The position numbers were made by a program, and so were the translations under genes. A model generated the notes under the pieces. The model searched no databases, was not told the origin of the DNA, and was given only the letters and a program-made list of their open reading frames with translations. This document shows, one piece after another, positions 32,237-40,065 of a stretch of DNA of 50,722 bases. Source of the stretch: a virus; the IMG/VR virus record IMGVR_UViG_3300046507_000906, positions 1-50,722 of that record; one strand, given 5' to 3'. How positions within the stretch are numbered: the stretch's first letter is position 1; each line of letters opens with the position of its first letter.

Positions 32237-32734
32237 CCGCAAGTGCTCTACAACACCAATCTGTTTGTCGACGGTGTCAGCCTGCAAGGTGACGTGCCGA
32301 GCCTGACCCTGCCCAAGCTGACGCTCAAGACCGACGAGTACCGCGCGGGTGGCATGGACGCGGCAGTGGAGCTCGACATGGGTATGGAAAAGCTGGAAGC
32401 CAGCTTCCTCACCAACGGCGTGCGCCGCGAGGTGCTGAAATTCTTCGGCCAGGCCGACCTGACCGGGTTCAACGCTTCGTTCCGCGGTGCCTTCAAGGGG
32501 CAGGGAGGTGCGACCACAGGTGTGATCGCCACTCTGCGTGGCGGACTCAAGGAAGTCGATCCGGGGGACTGGAAGGCGGGCGAAAAAGGCGAGTTCAAGT
32601 ACGCCGTCGCGGTGACCTATTACAAGCTGGAAATCGACGGCAGCGTGATGTTTGAAATTGATCCCCTCAACTCGATCCGCGTTATCGACGGCATCGACCA
32701 ACTGGCCGCCGTGCGGTCTGCCTTGGGCATGTAA
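32231..32734 (+). CDS. Tail tube protein gpFII
   Basis: A 167-residue P2-like tube protein: MIPQVLYNTNLFVDGVSLQG, LTLPKLTLKTDEYRAGGMDA, VDPGDWKAGEKGEFKYAVAV and a beta-rich end (YKLEIDGSVMFEIDPLNSIR). It polymerises inside the sheath. Its start region repeats that of the preceding partial sheath gene, and it overlaps that gene by 4 bases. Confidence 0.95.
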   Translation: MIPQVLYNTNLFVDGVSLQGDVPSLTLPKLTLKTDEYRAGGMDAAVELDMGMEKLEASFLTNGVRREVLKFFGQADLTGFNASFRGAFKGQGGATTGVIATLRGGLKEVDPGDWKAGEKGEFKYAVAVTYYKLEIDGSVMFEIDPLNSIRVIDGIDQLAAVRSALGM

Positions 32735-32745
32735 GGAGCCACACC

Positions 32746-33054
32746 ATGAGCAATGCAAAAGACAACGCCCTGCCCAAGTGGCTGCAACTGGGTGATGGCA
32801 TCGCCACCGTCGTCCTGTCTCGACCGAGCGAGGCCAACGGTATCAAGGTCGACAAGCTGACTCTGCGCGAGCCGACGGTGCGCGAAATGCGTGCCGCCAC
32901 CTTGCAAGGCGGGAGCAACGAAGAAGAGCAGGAAATGGTCCTGTTCTGCAGTCTGGCAACCATCGGTCGGGGCGATCTGGAGGGGCTGCTGATGCGTGAT
33001 TACCGTCGTCTGCAGACCGCCTATTTTCGTCTGGGAGCAGACGACGGGGTTTAA
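32746..33054 (+). CDS. Tail assembly chaperone gpE
   Basis: A 102-residue tail assembly chaperone: IKVDKLTLREPTVREMRAAT, EEEQEMVLFCSLATIGRGDL, LEGLLMRDYRRLQTAYFRLG. It wraps the tape measure protein during tail assembly. It precedes the tape measure gene, and its end overlaps a second frame (32996-33166) resembling gpE'. In most tailed phages these two are joined by a programmed ribosomal frameshift. Confidence 0.85.
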   Translation: MSNAKDNALPKWLQLGDGIATVVLSRPSEANGIKVDKLTLREPTVREMRAATLQGGSNEEEQEMVLFCSLATIGRGDLEGLLMRDYRRLQTAYFRLGADDGV

Positions 33055-33166
33055 CCCCAAGCTGCAAAAAGCCCTGGCCAAACGTTTGGCCGCTGAACTG
33101 AATTTTTCAGCGGCCGAGATTCAGGGCTTGTCGTTTTCCGAGATGGTCTGGTGGCTCACGGACTGA
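32996..33166 (+). CDS. gpE'-like small frame (possible frameshift extension)
   Basis: A second frame (VWEQTTGFNPKLQKALAKRL, FSAAEIQGLSFSEMVWWLTD) ends just before the tape measure gene, with the SEMVWW ending typical of gpE family proteins. It may be started at GTG 32996 behind GGAGGGG, or be joined to gpE by a +1 or -2 shift around GACGGGGTTTAA at 33043-33054. The reading frame differs from gpE by +1 (equivalently -2), unlike the -1 of P2. Confidence 0.65.
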   Translation: MITVVCRPPIFVWEQTTGFNPKLQKALAKRLAAELNFSAAEIQGLSFSEMVWWLTD

Positions 33167-33196
33167 GCCTAATCCTCGCTCCCATAGGTAACCTCC

Positions 33197-35542
33197 ATGG
33201 CGAACAAACTCTCGCTCGGGCTGGTGATTGGCGGCGCCGTCGATTCTTCACTCGGTGCCGCCTTCAAGAACGTCAGCGGCGAAATGAAAAAGCTCGAGGC
33301 GCAAACCATGCGCGCCAAAGGTTTGCAGAAAGTCATCGGCGAGACCATGCGCCTGCGCGATGAATGGAAAAAAGCCTATGACAGCGGCGCGGCGAATGCC
33401 GGTGCGCTGCTAAAAAAGCTGGAGGCCAATAACGCCAGCCTGAAAAAGCAGGGGATTGAGGTCGGGCGCCTGAGTAAAGAATACATGGCCCTGGGCAAGG
33501 TGGTGCGCAGTGCCGAGTTCAAGGCCAAAGGCATGGGTCAGGTGCAGGACGGGCAGGAAAGCCTGCGCAGTGGATTTGGCACGGCGGTGGCCGGTACCAC
33601 GCTGGCGGCCGTACCGACCAAGGTCAGCGCGGACTTTCAGGCGATCATTCGCGACATCGCGATCAAGTCCGGTACCGCCAACACGCAGCAGGAAGTAAAC
33701 ACCGCCCGCGACATTGTCCAGACCTCAAAAGACACCGGCATGGCCAACACCCAAGTGGCCGAACTGGTGAACCAGTTGGTCGGTGGCGGCATGGATCTGA
33801 CCGAAGCGCTGAAATATGCACCGGTGGCCGCCAAGTTTGCGGTCGGGCAGGGGGCGTCGGGCGCCGATACGGCGAAGATGATTCTGGCGATGCAGAACAA
33901 CGCCAAGATCACCGACCCGCAGAAAATGGAACAGGCCTTGGCGTCGGTGGCGCTGCTGGGCCAGCAAGGCAGCTTCGAGGCGGCCTACATGGCCAAGTGG
34001 TTTCCGGAGCTGTTGGCGCAGATGGCCGGCACCGGCATCACCGGCCAGGAAGCGGTCACGCAACTGGGGGCAATGCTGCAGGTGCAGATCAAGAGCGCCG
34101 GCAGTGCGGATGAAGCGGCGAACAACCTGAAAAACTGGGTCGCGAAAATTGGCTCGGAGGACACGGTCAAAGGGTACGCCGATGCCGGAATTGACTATCA
34201 GGGCTCGATGAACGCGGCCATTGGCAAGGGCTTGTCGACTTTCGAGGCCAGCTTCGAACTGGCGCGCCGGTATGTGGAAAAGACCGACCCGAAAAAATCA
34301 AAGCAGTTCGATCAGGGGCTGACCCAGATCAGCCAGGAGACGGACCCGGCCAAGGCGCAAGCGATGGCCGATGCCTTGGCCGCCACCCTGCGGACCGGCG
34401 ATCTGTTTGCCGACATGCAGGTCAAGACCGCACTGATGGCGTACACCCAGAACAAAAAATTCTACGCGGACCTGAAGAAAGGCGCCTCGGACCCCAGCGG
34501 TCCGCGCAAGGACATTCTCGACAAGAACCTGAGTGAGCGTCGCGAAAGCTCGTCGCAACGCTGGGCCGAAACCGGTCAAGCGTTCAACGATTCGCTGCGG
34601 GCCATTGGTGATGCCCTGCGCCCGGCGACGGATGCGCTGGCCACCGGTATCGCCGGCGCGGCGCGGGGCTTGACCGCGTTGTCCGAGCAAGCGCCCCAAG
34701 TGGTGCTGGGCCTGGCGGCAGTGAGTGCCGGCGCATTGGTGCTGGGCAAAGCCTGGGCCACGCTGAAGATCGGTCGGGGCCTGGCCAACATCGCGCGCGG
34801 TTCGGCCGGCGACCGGTCCAACATCGTCCAGCGGGTGTTCGTGACCAACGCGAATGACGGCGATAACGACGGGCTGGATCACGGCAAAGAAGGGAAGGGC
34901 GGAAAGGGCAAAAGCCCTGCCAGTCGAATGTCCCGTGGCATGAAAGTGGGCGGGGCGCTGGCGGTGGTCGGTGCCGGCGTTCAGGCATTGGACACGTACC
35001 AGAATGCGACCACCCTTGATGAAAAGGCCGAGGGCTACGGCGAGGCCGCGGGTGGGCTGGCCGGCGGTTTGGCGGGTGCAGCAGCCGGTGCGGCCATTGG
35101 TTCGGTCATTCCGCTGCTCGGCACCGCGATTGGCGGAGTGATCGGTGGCATCGTCGGCGCGTGGGGCGGCGGTGAGCTGGGCGCGACGCTGGGCAAGGCG
35201 TTGTTTGGCGGGCCGGACACGCCGGCCAAAGCGCCGATCGGCATCTTGCCCATGGCTACCGGCCAGGAAGTGGGCGCGGTCGTACGCTCGATGGAGAACG
35301 CTCCCGCCGCGCCGGTGACGGCGGCGGCATTGATGTCGAGCACGGCGGTAAAAACACCGGAATGGCCGAAGGTCGATCAACAATTCACTTTCGCCCCGGC
35401 CCCGGTCATTACCGTGCAGGGCGATGTGAAAGACCCGGCGCAGTTGGCCCAAGCGCTGATGCCGCACCTGCAGCGACAGTTTGAAGACTTCGCCCGGGAG
35501 GCGCGGGCCCGCCAGTTGTTTGATGCGCCCCATGTGGGCTAA
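33197..35542 (+). CDS. Tail tape measure protein gpT
   Basis: A 781-residue tape measure protein that sets tail length and is ejected during infection. Coiled-coil N-terminus (FKNVSGEMKKLEAQTMRAKG), a central helical part with repeated alanine/glycine (VAELVNQLVGGGMDLTEALK), and a glycine-rich membrane-active stretch at about residues 600-680 (GLAGGLAGAAAGAAIGSVIP, GTAIGGVIGGIVGAWGGGEL). It ends in a hydrophilic tail. Length is consistent with a P2-sized contractile tail. Confidence 0.93.
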   Translation: MANKLSLGLVIGGAVDSSLGAAFKNVSGEMKKLEAQTMRAKGLQKVIGETMRLRDEWKKAYDSGAANAGALLKKLEANNASLKKQGIEVGRLSKEYMALGKVVRSAEFKAKGMGQVQDGQESLRSGFGTAVAGTTLAAVPTKVSADFQAIIRDIAIKSGTANTQQEVNTARDIVQTSKDTGMANTQVAELVNQLVGGGMDLTEALKYAPVAAKFAVGQGASGADTAKMILAMQNNAKITDPQKMEQALASVALLGQQGSFEAAYMAKWFPELLAQMAGTGITGQEAVTQLGAMLQVQIKSAGSADEAANNLKNWVAKIGSEDTVKGYADAGIDYQGSMNAAIGKGLSTFEASFELARRYVEKTDPKKSKQFDQGLTQISQETDPAKAQAMADALAATLRTGDLFADMQVKTALMAYTQNKKFYADLKKGASDPSGPRKDILDKNLSERRESSSQRWAETGQAFNDSLRAIGDALRPATDALATGIAGAARGLTALSEQAPQVVLGLAAVSAGALVLGKAWATLKIGRGLANIARGSAGDRSNIVQRVFVTNANDGDNDGLDHGKEGKGGKGKSPASRMSRGMKVGGALAVVGAGVQALDTYQNATTLDEKAEGYGEAAGGLAGGLAGAAAGAAIGSVIPLLGTAIGGVIGGIVGAWGGGELGATLGKALFGGPDTPAKAPIGILPMATGQEVGAVVRSMENAPAAPVTAAALMSSTAVKTPEWPKVDQQFTFAPAPVITVQGDVKDPAQLAQALMPHLQRQFEDFAREARARQLFDAPHVG

Positions 35543-35551
35543 GGAAGTGTT

Positions 35552-36409
35552 ATGTCGGATGAAAAAACCTACCTGCAACACTTGCAGGGCGGGCTGAAGT
35601 ACATGGTCGACGCCGGTGAAGCCGGCCGCACTGACCTCGAGTCGATGACCGGGCCAATGAATGGCGCGCTCAATGAAATCAGCGGGGCGGCCGATGCGCT
35701 GGAAGGTTTGCCCTTTATCAGCGAAGACCTGAGTGACAAGACCCGGCGTCTGCAAAGTGCAATCAACTCGGCCCAGGCCAAGATCGGCAAGGTGGCCAGC
35801 TACTACAACCAGACCCAGCGCGCACTGGCCGGGTTCGAGGAGCACTTTTCCGCACTGACTAAGCAGATTGGCCGCGTTGGCGCGGCGTTCAGCAAGGTCG
35901 CCGGTAAGGCCAATGCCGCGCTGGGGAACATCTTCCCCACGGAATGGTTTGCTGGCGACATGACGCCGATCCCGGACGCGGTGAAGCCGTTTCCGCACCT
36001 GCTGATCATCTATCCGCTCAAGGCCAGCGAGCGGCCGTATTACTTCAACCTGGACACCGCGGCCTTTGACGAGCTGCGCCGGCAAACGTCGTTTCGCTGG
36101 GCCGCGCAGGAGCGCCTGACCCGGCGCCCGGCGCAGCAGGCGGTGGGGCTGGGCGAGGAAAAAATCACGATCAAAGGCGCGATCTACCCCAACTACAAAG
36201 GCGGCTTGAAGCAGCTGGATACGCTGCGCAGCATCGGCGCCAAGTTGTTGCCGTTGAACCTGACCACCGGTTATGGCGAGGTGCTGGGCAACTGGTGCCT
36301 GACCGCTATCGACGAGGAACAAAGCGCCTTGCTGCCAGGCGCCATTCCGCGCAAGCAGGGTTTTTCATTGGAGTTTGTCCGTTATGGCGATGACTTGCAG
36401 AACAGCTGA
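35552..36409 (+). CDS. Tail protein gpU with N-terminal extension
   Basis: A 285-residue protein. The C-terminal half (about 140-285; HLLIIYPLKASERPYYFNLD, AAFDELRRQTSFRWAAQERL, TGYGEVLGNWCLTAIDEEQS) is the P2 gpU domain that terminates tail and joins it to the head. The N-terminal 140 residues are a long helical region (SDKTRRLQSAINSAQAKIGK) absent from P2 gpU. It could carry an additional tape-measure-like or assembly role. The tail-X gene overlaps its end. Confidence 0.85.
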   Translation: MSDEKTYLQHLQGGLKYMVDAGEAGRTDLESMTGPMNGALNEISGAADALEGLPFISEDLSDKTRRLQSAINSAQAKIGKVASYYNQTQRALAGFEEHFSALTKQIGRVGAAFSKVAGKANAALGNIFPTEWFAGDMTPIPDAVKPFPHLLIIYPLKASERPYYFNLDTAAFDELRRQTSFRWAAQERLTRRPAQQAVGLGEEKITIKGAIYPNYKGGLKQLDTLRSIGAKLLPLNLTTGYGEVLGNWCLTAIDEEQSALLPGAIPRKQGFSLEFVRYGDDLQNS

Positions 36410-36590
36410 CGGGGATCTACTCGACACCCTGTGCCACCACTATTACGGCCACCTGAACCGCAGCGTCGAGGCGGTGCTGGCGGCCAATCAGAGTTTGGCC
36501 GATGAGCCACAACCGTTCCGGGCGGGCTTGCTGATCACGCTGCCGGAGCTGGTGATCGAGCCCGACAACGTGATTTCACTGTGGGATTGA
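36384..36590 (+). CDS. Tail protein gpX (LysM-like)
   Basis: A 68-residue P2 gpX homologue with a LysM-like fold: DGDLLDTLCHHYYGHLNRSV, EAVLAANQSLADEPQPF and LITLPELV. Baseplate-hub component that probably binds peptidoglycan. Start chosen at ATG 36384 overlapping gpU by 26 bases; a second methionine two codons later is also possible. Confidence 0.88.
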   Translation: MAMTCRTADGDLLDTLCHHYYGHLNRSVEAVLAANQSLADEPQPFRAGLLITLPELVIEPDNVISLWD

Positions 36591-36602
36591 TCCCGTGACT
36601 CA

Positions 36603-36630
36603 GCCCGCGAAATGCGGGCGTTTGCTTTTT
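36603..36630 (+). terminator. Terminator-like hairpin before gpD
   Basis: GCCCGC, GAAAT, GCGGGC, then GTTTGCTTTTTT, directly followed by TGGAGGG and the ATG of gpD. Confidence 0.65.
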
Positions 36631-36642
36631 TGGAGGGCGAGC

Positions 36643-37677
36643 ATGCAACCGTTGTTCCGTATCGTCGCCGACGGCGCCGACATCACCAGCTTGATCAATG
36701 ATCGACTGGTCTCGCTGCAACTGTCCGATCGGCCCGGCATGGCCTCGGATACGTTCGAATTGCGCATTGATGACCGCGACGGCGCGGTATCGCTGCCCGT
36801 GCGTGGCGCGAGTATCGAGGTCTACCTCGGTTATGCCGGCGCCGATCTGACCCGCATGGGTCGCTACACCGTGGATGAAGTCGCGGTTTCTGGCCCGCCG
36901 GACACATTGGTGATCAGCGGCAAGGCCAGCGACATGCGCGGCAGCGGCAAGACCACCCGTAGCGGCAGCTGGGAGGATGTCAGCCTGGCGCAGATCGTCG
37001 GTGACGTGGCGGCGCGCAATGGCTGGCAGCCGTCGTGCCCGGTCGACACTCGTGTATCGCGCATGGACCAACTGAACGAATCGGATTTCAACTTCATCAC
37101 CCGTCTGGCCAAGAAACACGACTGCACCGCCAAGGTGGCCGACGGCAAGCTATTGGTCCTGCCGCGTCAGGGCGGGCAGAGCGCCAGTGGCAAGGCCTTG
37201 GGTGTGATCACCTTGCAACGCAATGACGTGACCCGCTGGCAGTTTCGCTTGAGCGATCGCAGTGCCCATCAGGGCGTCAGCACCCAGTACCAGGACCCGG
37301 CCAGCGGTGAATTGATGGTATCGCACCTGGACAACCCCAACGTGCCCGAGGGCCTGCCGCCGGTGCACACTGATCGCCATATCTACCCGGACCGCACGGC
37401 GGCCGATGAGGCGGCGAAGGCACGCCTGGCGGCGTTCAATCGTTCAACGGCCTCGGTGCGCCTCGATCTGCCGGGCCGGACCGACCTGTTTGCCGAATGC
37501 ATGATCGAGGCGCAAGGCTTCAAACGCGGGCTGGATGGCGAGTATCTGGTGGAGTCAGTGGATCACACCTTCACCCCGTCCGGCTGGACGGTGTCGGTCG
37601 AGTGTAATGGCGGCAAGGAGGGTAAGGCCAAGGCGTCAGGGAAGCCGCAGAAAGTCGTGCTTGAAGTGCCTGGTTGA
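36643..37677 (+). CDS. Late control / baseplate hub protein gpD
   Basis: A 344-residue gpD homologue of P2 (gp27-like hub): FRIVADGADITSLINDRLVS, LQLSDRPGMASDTFELRIDD, QLNESDFNFITRLAKKHDCT and the C-terminal QGFKRGLDGEYLVESVDHTF. It forms the hub onto which the spike gpV attaches. In related prophages the endolysin genes follow; here the next gene is a broken dam. Confidence 0.93.
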   Translation: MQPLFRIVADGADITSLINDRLVSLQLSDRPGMASDTFELRIDDRDGAVSLPVRGASIEVYLGYAGADLTRMGRYTVDEVAVSGPPDTLVISGKASDMRGSGKTTRSGSWEDVSLAQIVGDVAARNGWQPSCPVDTRVSRMDQLNESDFNFITRLAKKHDCTAKVADGKLLVLPRQGGQSASGKALGVITLQRNDVTRWQFRLSDRSAHQGVSTQYQDPASGELMVSHLDNPNVPEGLPPVHTDRHIYPDRTAADEAAKARLAAFNRSTASVRLDLPGRTDLFAECMIEAQGFKRGLDGEYLVESVDHTFTPSGWTVSVECNGGKEGKAKASGKPQKVVLEVPG

Positions 37678-37737
37678 TGGTCCAGGAGGGCGATCAGCCG
37701 TAAGTCGAAGAGGTTTCAACCCCGAAGTAAAAGGAGC

Positions 37738-37771
37738 GGCCAGGCTGGATGCGTCAACATCCAGCCTGGCC
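37738..37771. repeat. Perfect 14-base inverted repeat
   Basis: GGCCAGGCTGGATG and CATCCAGCCTGGCC around CGTCAA. It stands between gpD and the dam pseudogene, where no gene is visible. There is no T-tract on the plus strand, so its role as terminator is uncertain; a regulatory RNA hairpin or a dispersed repeat is possible. Confidence 0.6.
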
Positions 37772-37846
37772 ACCGTCCCCGCAGATTGTCCCTGCAAGTC
37801 CCGCCAAGGCTCCTGCTCTGTGCACAAAGCAGAGCGAGCCTAGCAC

Positions 37847-37862
37847 CTGTTTATTTATACAG
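37847..37862. promoter_or_regulatory. LexA-type SOS box upstream of the dam pseudogene
   Basis: CTGTTTATTTATACAG has the canonical CTG-N10-CAG form with a central AT run, very like the Gram-negative LexA consensus. It ends 17 bases before the ATG of the dam gene. This suggests that the dam transcript would be repressed by LexA and induced together with the prophage. Confidence 0.6.
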
Positions 37863-37879
37863 TAAAGGTCTTGCTATCC

Positions 37880-38674
37880 ATGTCTACCCCTATCATCCCT
37901 TGGATGGGCGGCAAACGCCGTCTGGCCGATCGCCTGATTCCGCTGTTTCCCCCTCACGAATGCTACGTCGAGGTCTTTGCCGGCGGTGCCGCGTTGTACT
38001 TCATGCGACCGCAGGCGGCGCCGGTGGAAGTGCTCAACGACATCAACGGCGACCTCGTGACGCTGTACCGCGTGGTGCAGAACCACCTCGAAGAGTTTGT
38101 GCGCCAGTTCAAGTGGGCGCTTAGTTCGCGCCAGGTGTTTGAGTGGCAGAAAATGACCCGCGTCGAAACCCTCACCGACATCCAGCGTGCCGCTCGATTC
38201 TTCTAGCTGCAGCACCATGCCTTCGCCGGCAAGGTCTCCGGGCAGACCTTCGGTACCGCGACCACCGCCCCGTCGATCAACCTGCTGCGCATCGAAGAAA
38301 ACCTCTCGGCCGCCTGGCAACGTCTGTCGGGCACCTATGTCGAGAACCTGCCGTGGCTGGAATGTGCCGAACGCTACGACCGGGCTCACACCTTCCACTA
38401 CATGGACCCGCCGTACTGGCAGACCGCAGGTTATGGGGTGGATTTTCCGTTTGAGAACTACGAGCGCATGGCCGACTTCATGCGTCGCTGCAAGGGCAGG
38501 GTGATGGTCAGCATCAACGATCACCCCGACATCCGCCGTGTGTTCGAAGGCTTTCACTTCGAAACGCTGGACATCCGCTACACCACAACCAACCAGCGAC
38601 AGGGCAAGGCCGAGGTCAGTGGCGAACTGGTGATCATGAACTGGGAGCCGGCAGCATTAGGGGGACTGTTTTAG
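37880..38674 (+). pseudogene. dam: Dam-like adenine-N6 methyltransferase interrupted by amber codon
   Basis: A 264-codon adenine methyltransferase reading frame: the SAM-binding part IPWMGGKRRLADRLIPLFPP, HECYVEVFAGGAAL, and the catalytic DPPY in FHYMDPPYWQ near residue 175. A single in-frame TAG at 38204-38206 (codon 109) interrupts it; the sequence on both sides stays homologous, with RFF-[stop]-LQHHAFAGKV. A tyrosine codon is expected there, so one base change (TAC or TAT to TAG) is enough. As it stands the gene is dead unless amber is suppressed. It should have methylated adenine to protect phage DNA. Confidence 0.88.
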
Positions 38675-38780
38675 ACTGAGCCTATTTATAGCTGATCGAT
38701 GTAACGCCGTGTTGGCCTCCGACTATCATTGTTAGAGATGGGTTCTAACTCATATTCAAACTTTTTGAAGCTGACCTCTC

Positions 38781-38870
38781 ATGGACAAACAACTGATTGG
38801 ACTTTCAATTCTGATGACGCTCGTGTGGACATCAGCGGTCCTATGGGTGATGTATTGGATGTGGAACTAG
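38781..38870 (+). CDS. Possible 29-residue membrane peptide
   Basis: ATG to TAG frame encoding MDKQLIGLSILMTLVWTSAV and further hydrophobic residues to 29. One transmembrane span. The ribosome binding site is weak. It overlaps another possible frame (38744-38956, starting MGSNSYSNFLKL) on the same strand, so only one is likely used. Low certainty. Confidence 0.3.
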   Translation: MDKQLIGLSILMTLVWTSAVLWVMYWMWN

Positions 38871-38882
38871 AGGTGCGCTGTC

Positions 38883-39113
38883 GTGCAAAACGTGGTGTTA
38901 AACGACAAGATGAAGCGGGAAGCGGACCGCCTTCTGGCGCAGATAGCTCGCGCTGACACACTGATTATTGCAGTGAAGGCTGGAGCTCGGGCGGAAGGGT
39001 TCGTTCTTCGGATGGAAACAGTGGGTGCCTTGCGGACTGGAGATGCAGAAAATCTTTACGTTGTTTTCGAATCTGCGCTGGAAGAACGCCTCAAATCTTT
39101 GGCATCGATTTAA
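38883..39113 (+). CDS. Hypothetical protein
   Basis: A 76-residue protein beginning at GTG 38883 (VQNVVLNDKMKREADRLLAQ) and including RADTLIIAVKAGARAEGFVL and YVVFESALEERLKSL. AGGTG lies about 10 bases upstream. It looks like a genuine small alpha/beta protein, but I do not recognise the family. It is the first gene after the dam pseudogene and may belong to the host flank rather than to the phage. Confidence 0.55.
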   Translation: MQNVVLNDKMKREADRLLAQIARADTLIIAVKAGARAEGFVLRMETVGALRTGDAENLYVVFESALEERLKSLASI

Positions 39114-39337
39114 GGCCTAGTTCGGAGTAGTAGGTTGCTTAGCTCCATGGGGTTTATCAGCTCGAACTGTATTGGCGAACATTACCGATGGCACCGGCCA
39201 CCTGAATCATTCGAACGATTAGGTTTGCTCTCTCCTTGTAGCAGCACCTTTGTTTCACGCGCTCGTAATGTGGCCGGGTTCAGCCATTCGCGCGCCAGAG
39301 CTGGCGAAAACGTCAACGGCGTCGGTCGTGGATATCA

Positions 39338-39366
39338 ACCAAGCCCCGAACCATCCGGGGCTTGGT
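39338..39366. terminator. Hairpin after the KGG stress gene
   Basis: ACCAAGCCCCG, 7-base loop, CGGGGCTTGGT, an 11-base perfect stem just beyond the stop of the leftward KGG-repeat gene. No clear T-tract. It probably protects or terminates that transcript. Confidence 0.5.
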
Positions 39367-39380
39367 GAGATTAAACGGCA

Positions 39381-39683
39381 TCACTGTTTACGATTTCCAC
39401 CACCGCTCTGTTCACCTCCTTTACGCCCCGCTTCAGAGGCTTTCTCCCGATCATTGGCAAAGTTTCCGCCGCGACCACTTCCCTGGCCACCGTCAGATTG
39501 ACTAGATTCGCTTGATTGGCGTCCTCCCGACGCCTGGCCACCTTTTTGGCCTGCCTCTGAGGCTCGCTGCGGATCATTGGCAAAATTGCCGCCAGACACT
39601 GATCCGCCTTTCTTACCCGCTTCAGAAGCCTTTTCTGGGTCATTAGCGAAATTGCCTGGATTGTCGTTTCCTGAATTAGCCAT
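39381..39683 (-). CDS. KGG-repeat (con-10 / YciG type) general stress protein
   Basis: A 100-residue hydrophilic protein with three copies of the unit NFANDPEKASEAGKKGG (residues ~11-27, 33-49, and 73-89, with small changes). This is the KGG/con-10 family repeat, known from general-stress proteins such as YciG. The spacer between repeats 2 and 3 is rich in Q, S and G. It is expected to be RpoS-dependent and protective in stationary phase. GAGGTG precedes the ATG at 39683. Confidence 0.9.
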   Translation of the reverse strand: MANSGNDNPGNFANDPEKASEAGKKGGSVSGGNFANDPQRASEAGQKGGQASGGRQSSESSQSDGGQGSGRGGNFANDREKASEAGRKGGEQSGGGNRKQ

Positions 39684-40065
39684 TTCTATTCACCTCATCT
39701 GGTTATCAACACGAGCATTGCTCGTCTAATTCCGACGATGGGAAAAAACAGAAAGTTTAGGGCAACACAGCAGATTCACGACGGGTGGAAATACACTATT
39801 GGTTCCATCGAAAAAGGAAAGACACGACTGGCGGTGTCGGGAGTCAAAACGTGCCGCTAGAAATTATATTTGCCGTTCATCAGTTGGTTGTAGGAACGCC
39901 AGACAGAAAACGAACCATTGAGATTTGCACGAGATCTATAAATATGCCTGTATTGGCCATGCCAGGCAGCTCGTGTTTCTCCCAATTGCCCGCACTGACG
40001 TGCGGGCTTTTTTTGGCATCGCCGGTCCATAGCAGGGGAAAAGGACCATCCTGTTCATCCCGCCT
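39684..40065. other. Region with a strong terminator but no clear gene
   Basis: No convincing gene. A plus-strand intrinsic terminator at 39988-40014 closes about 250 bases with no supported reading frame, so an untranslated small RNA ending there is possible. Confidence 0.4.
39988..40014 (+). terminator. Strong intrinsic terminator without an assigned gene
   Basis: GCCCGCAC, TGAC, GTGCGGGC followed by T7. It points rightward but no plus-strand gene ends just before it. Confidence 0.78.

Noticed and set aside
34298-36322. Very long open frame on the minus strand across tape measure and gpU (674 codons)
   Set aside because: It mirrors GC-rich coding genes on the plus strand, has an R/Q/H-rich composition typical of antisense frames, and crosses two well-recognised tail genes.
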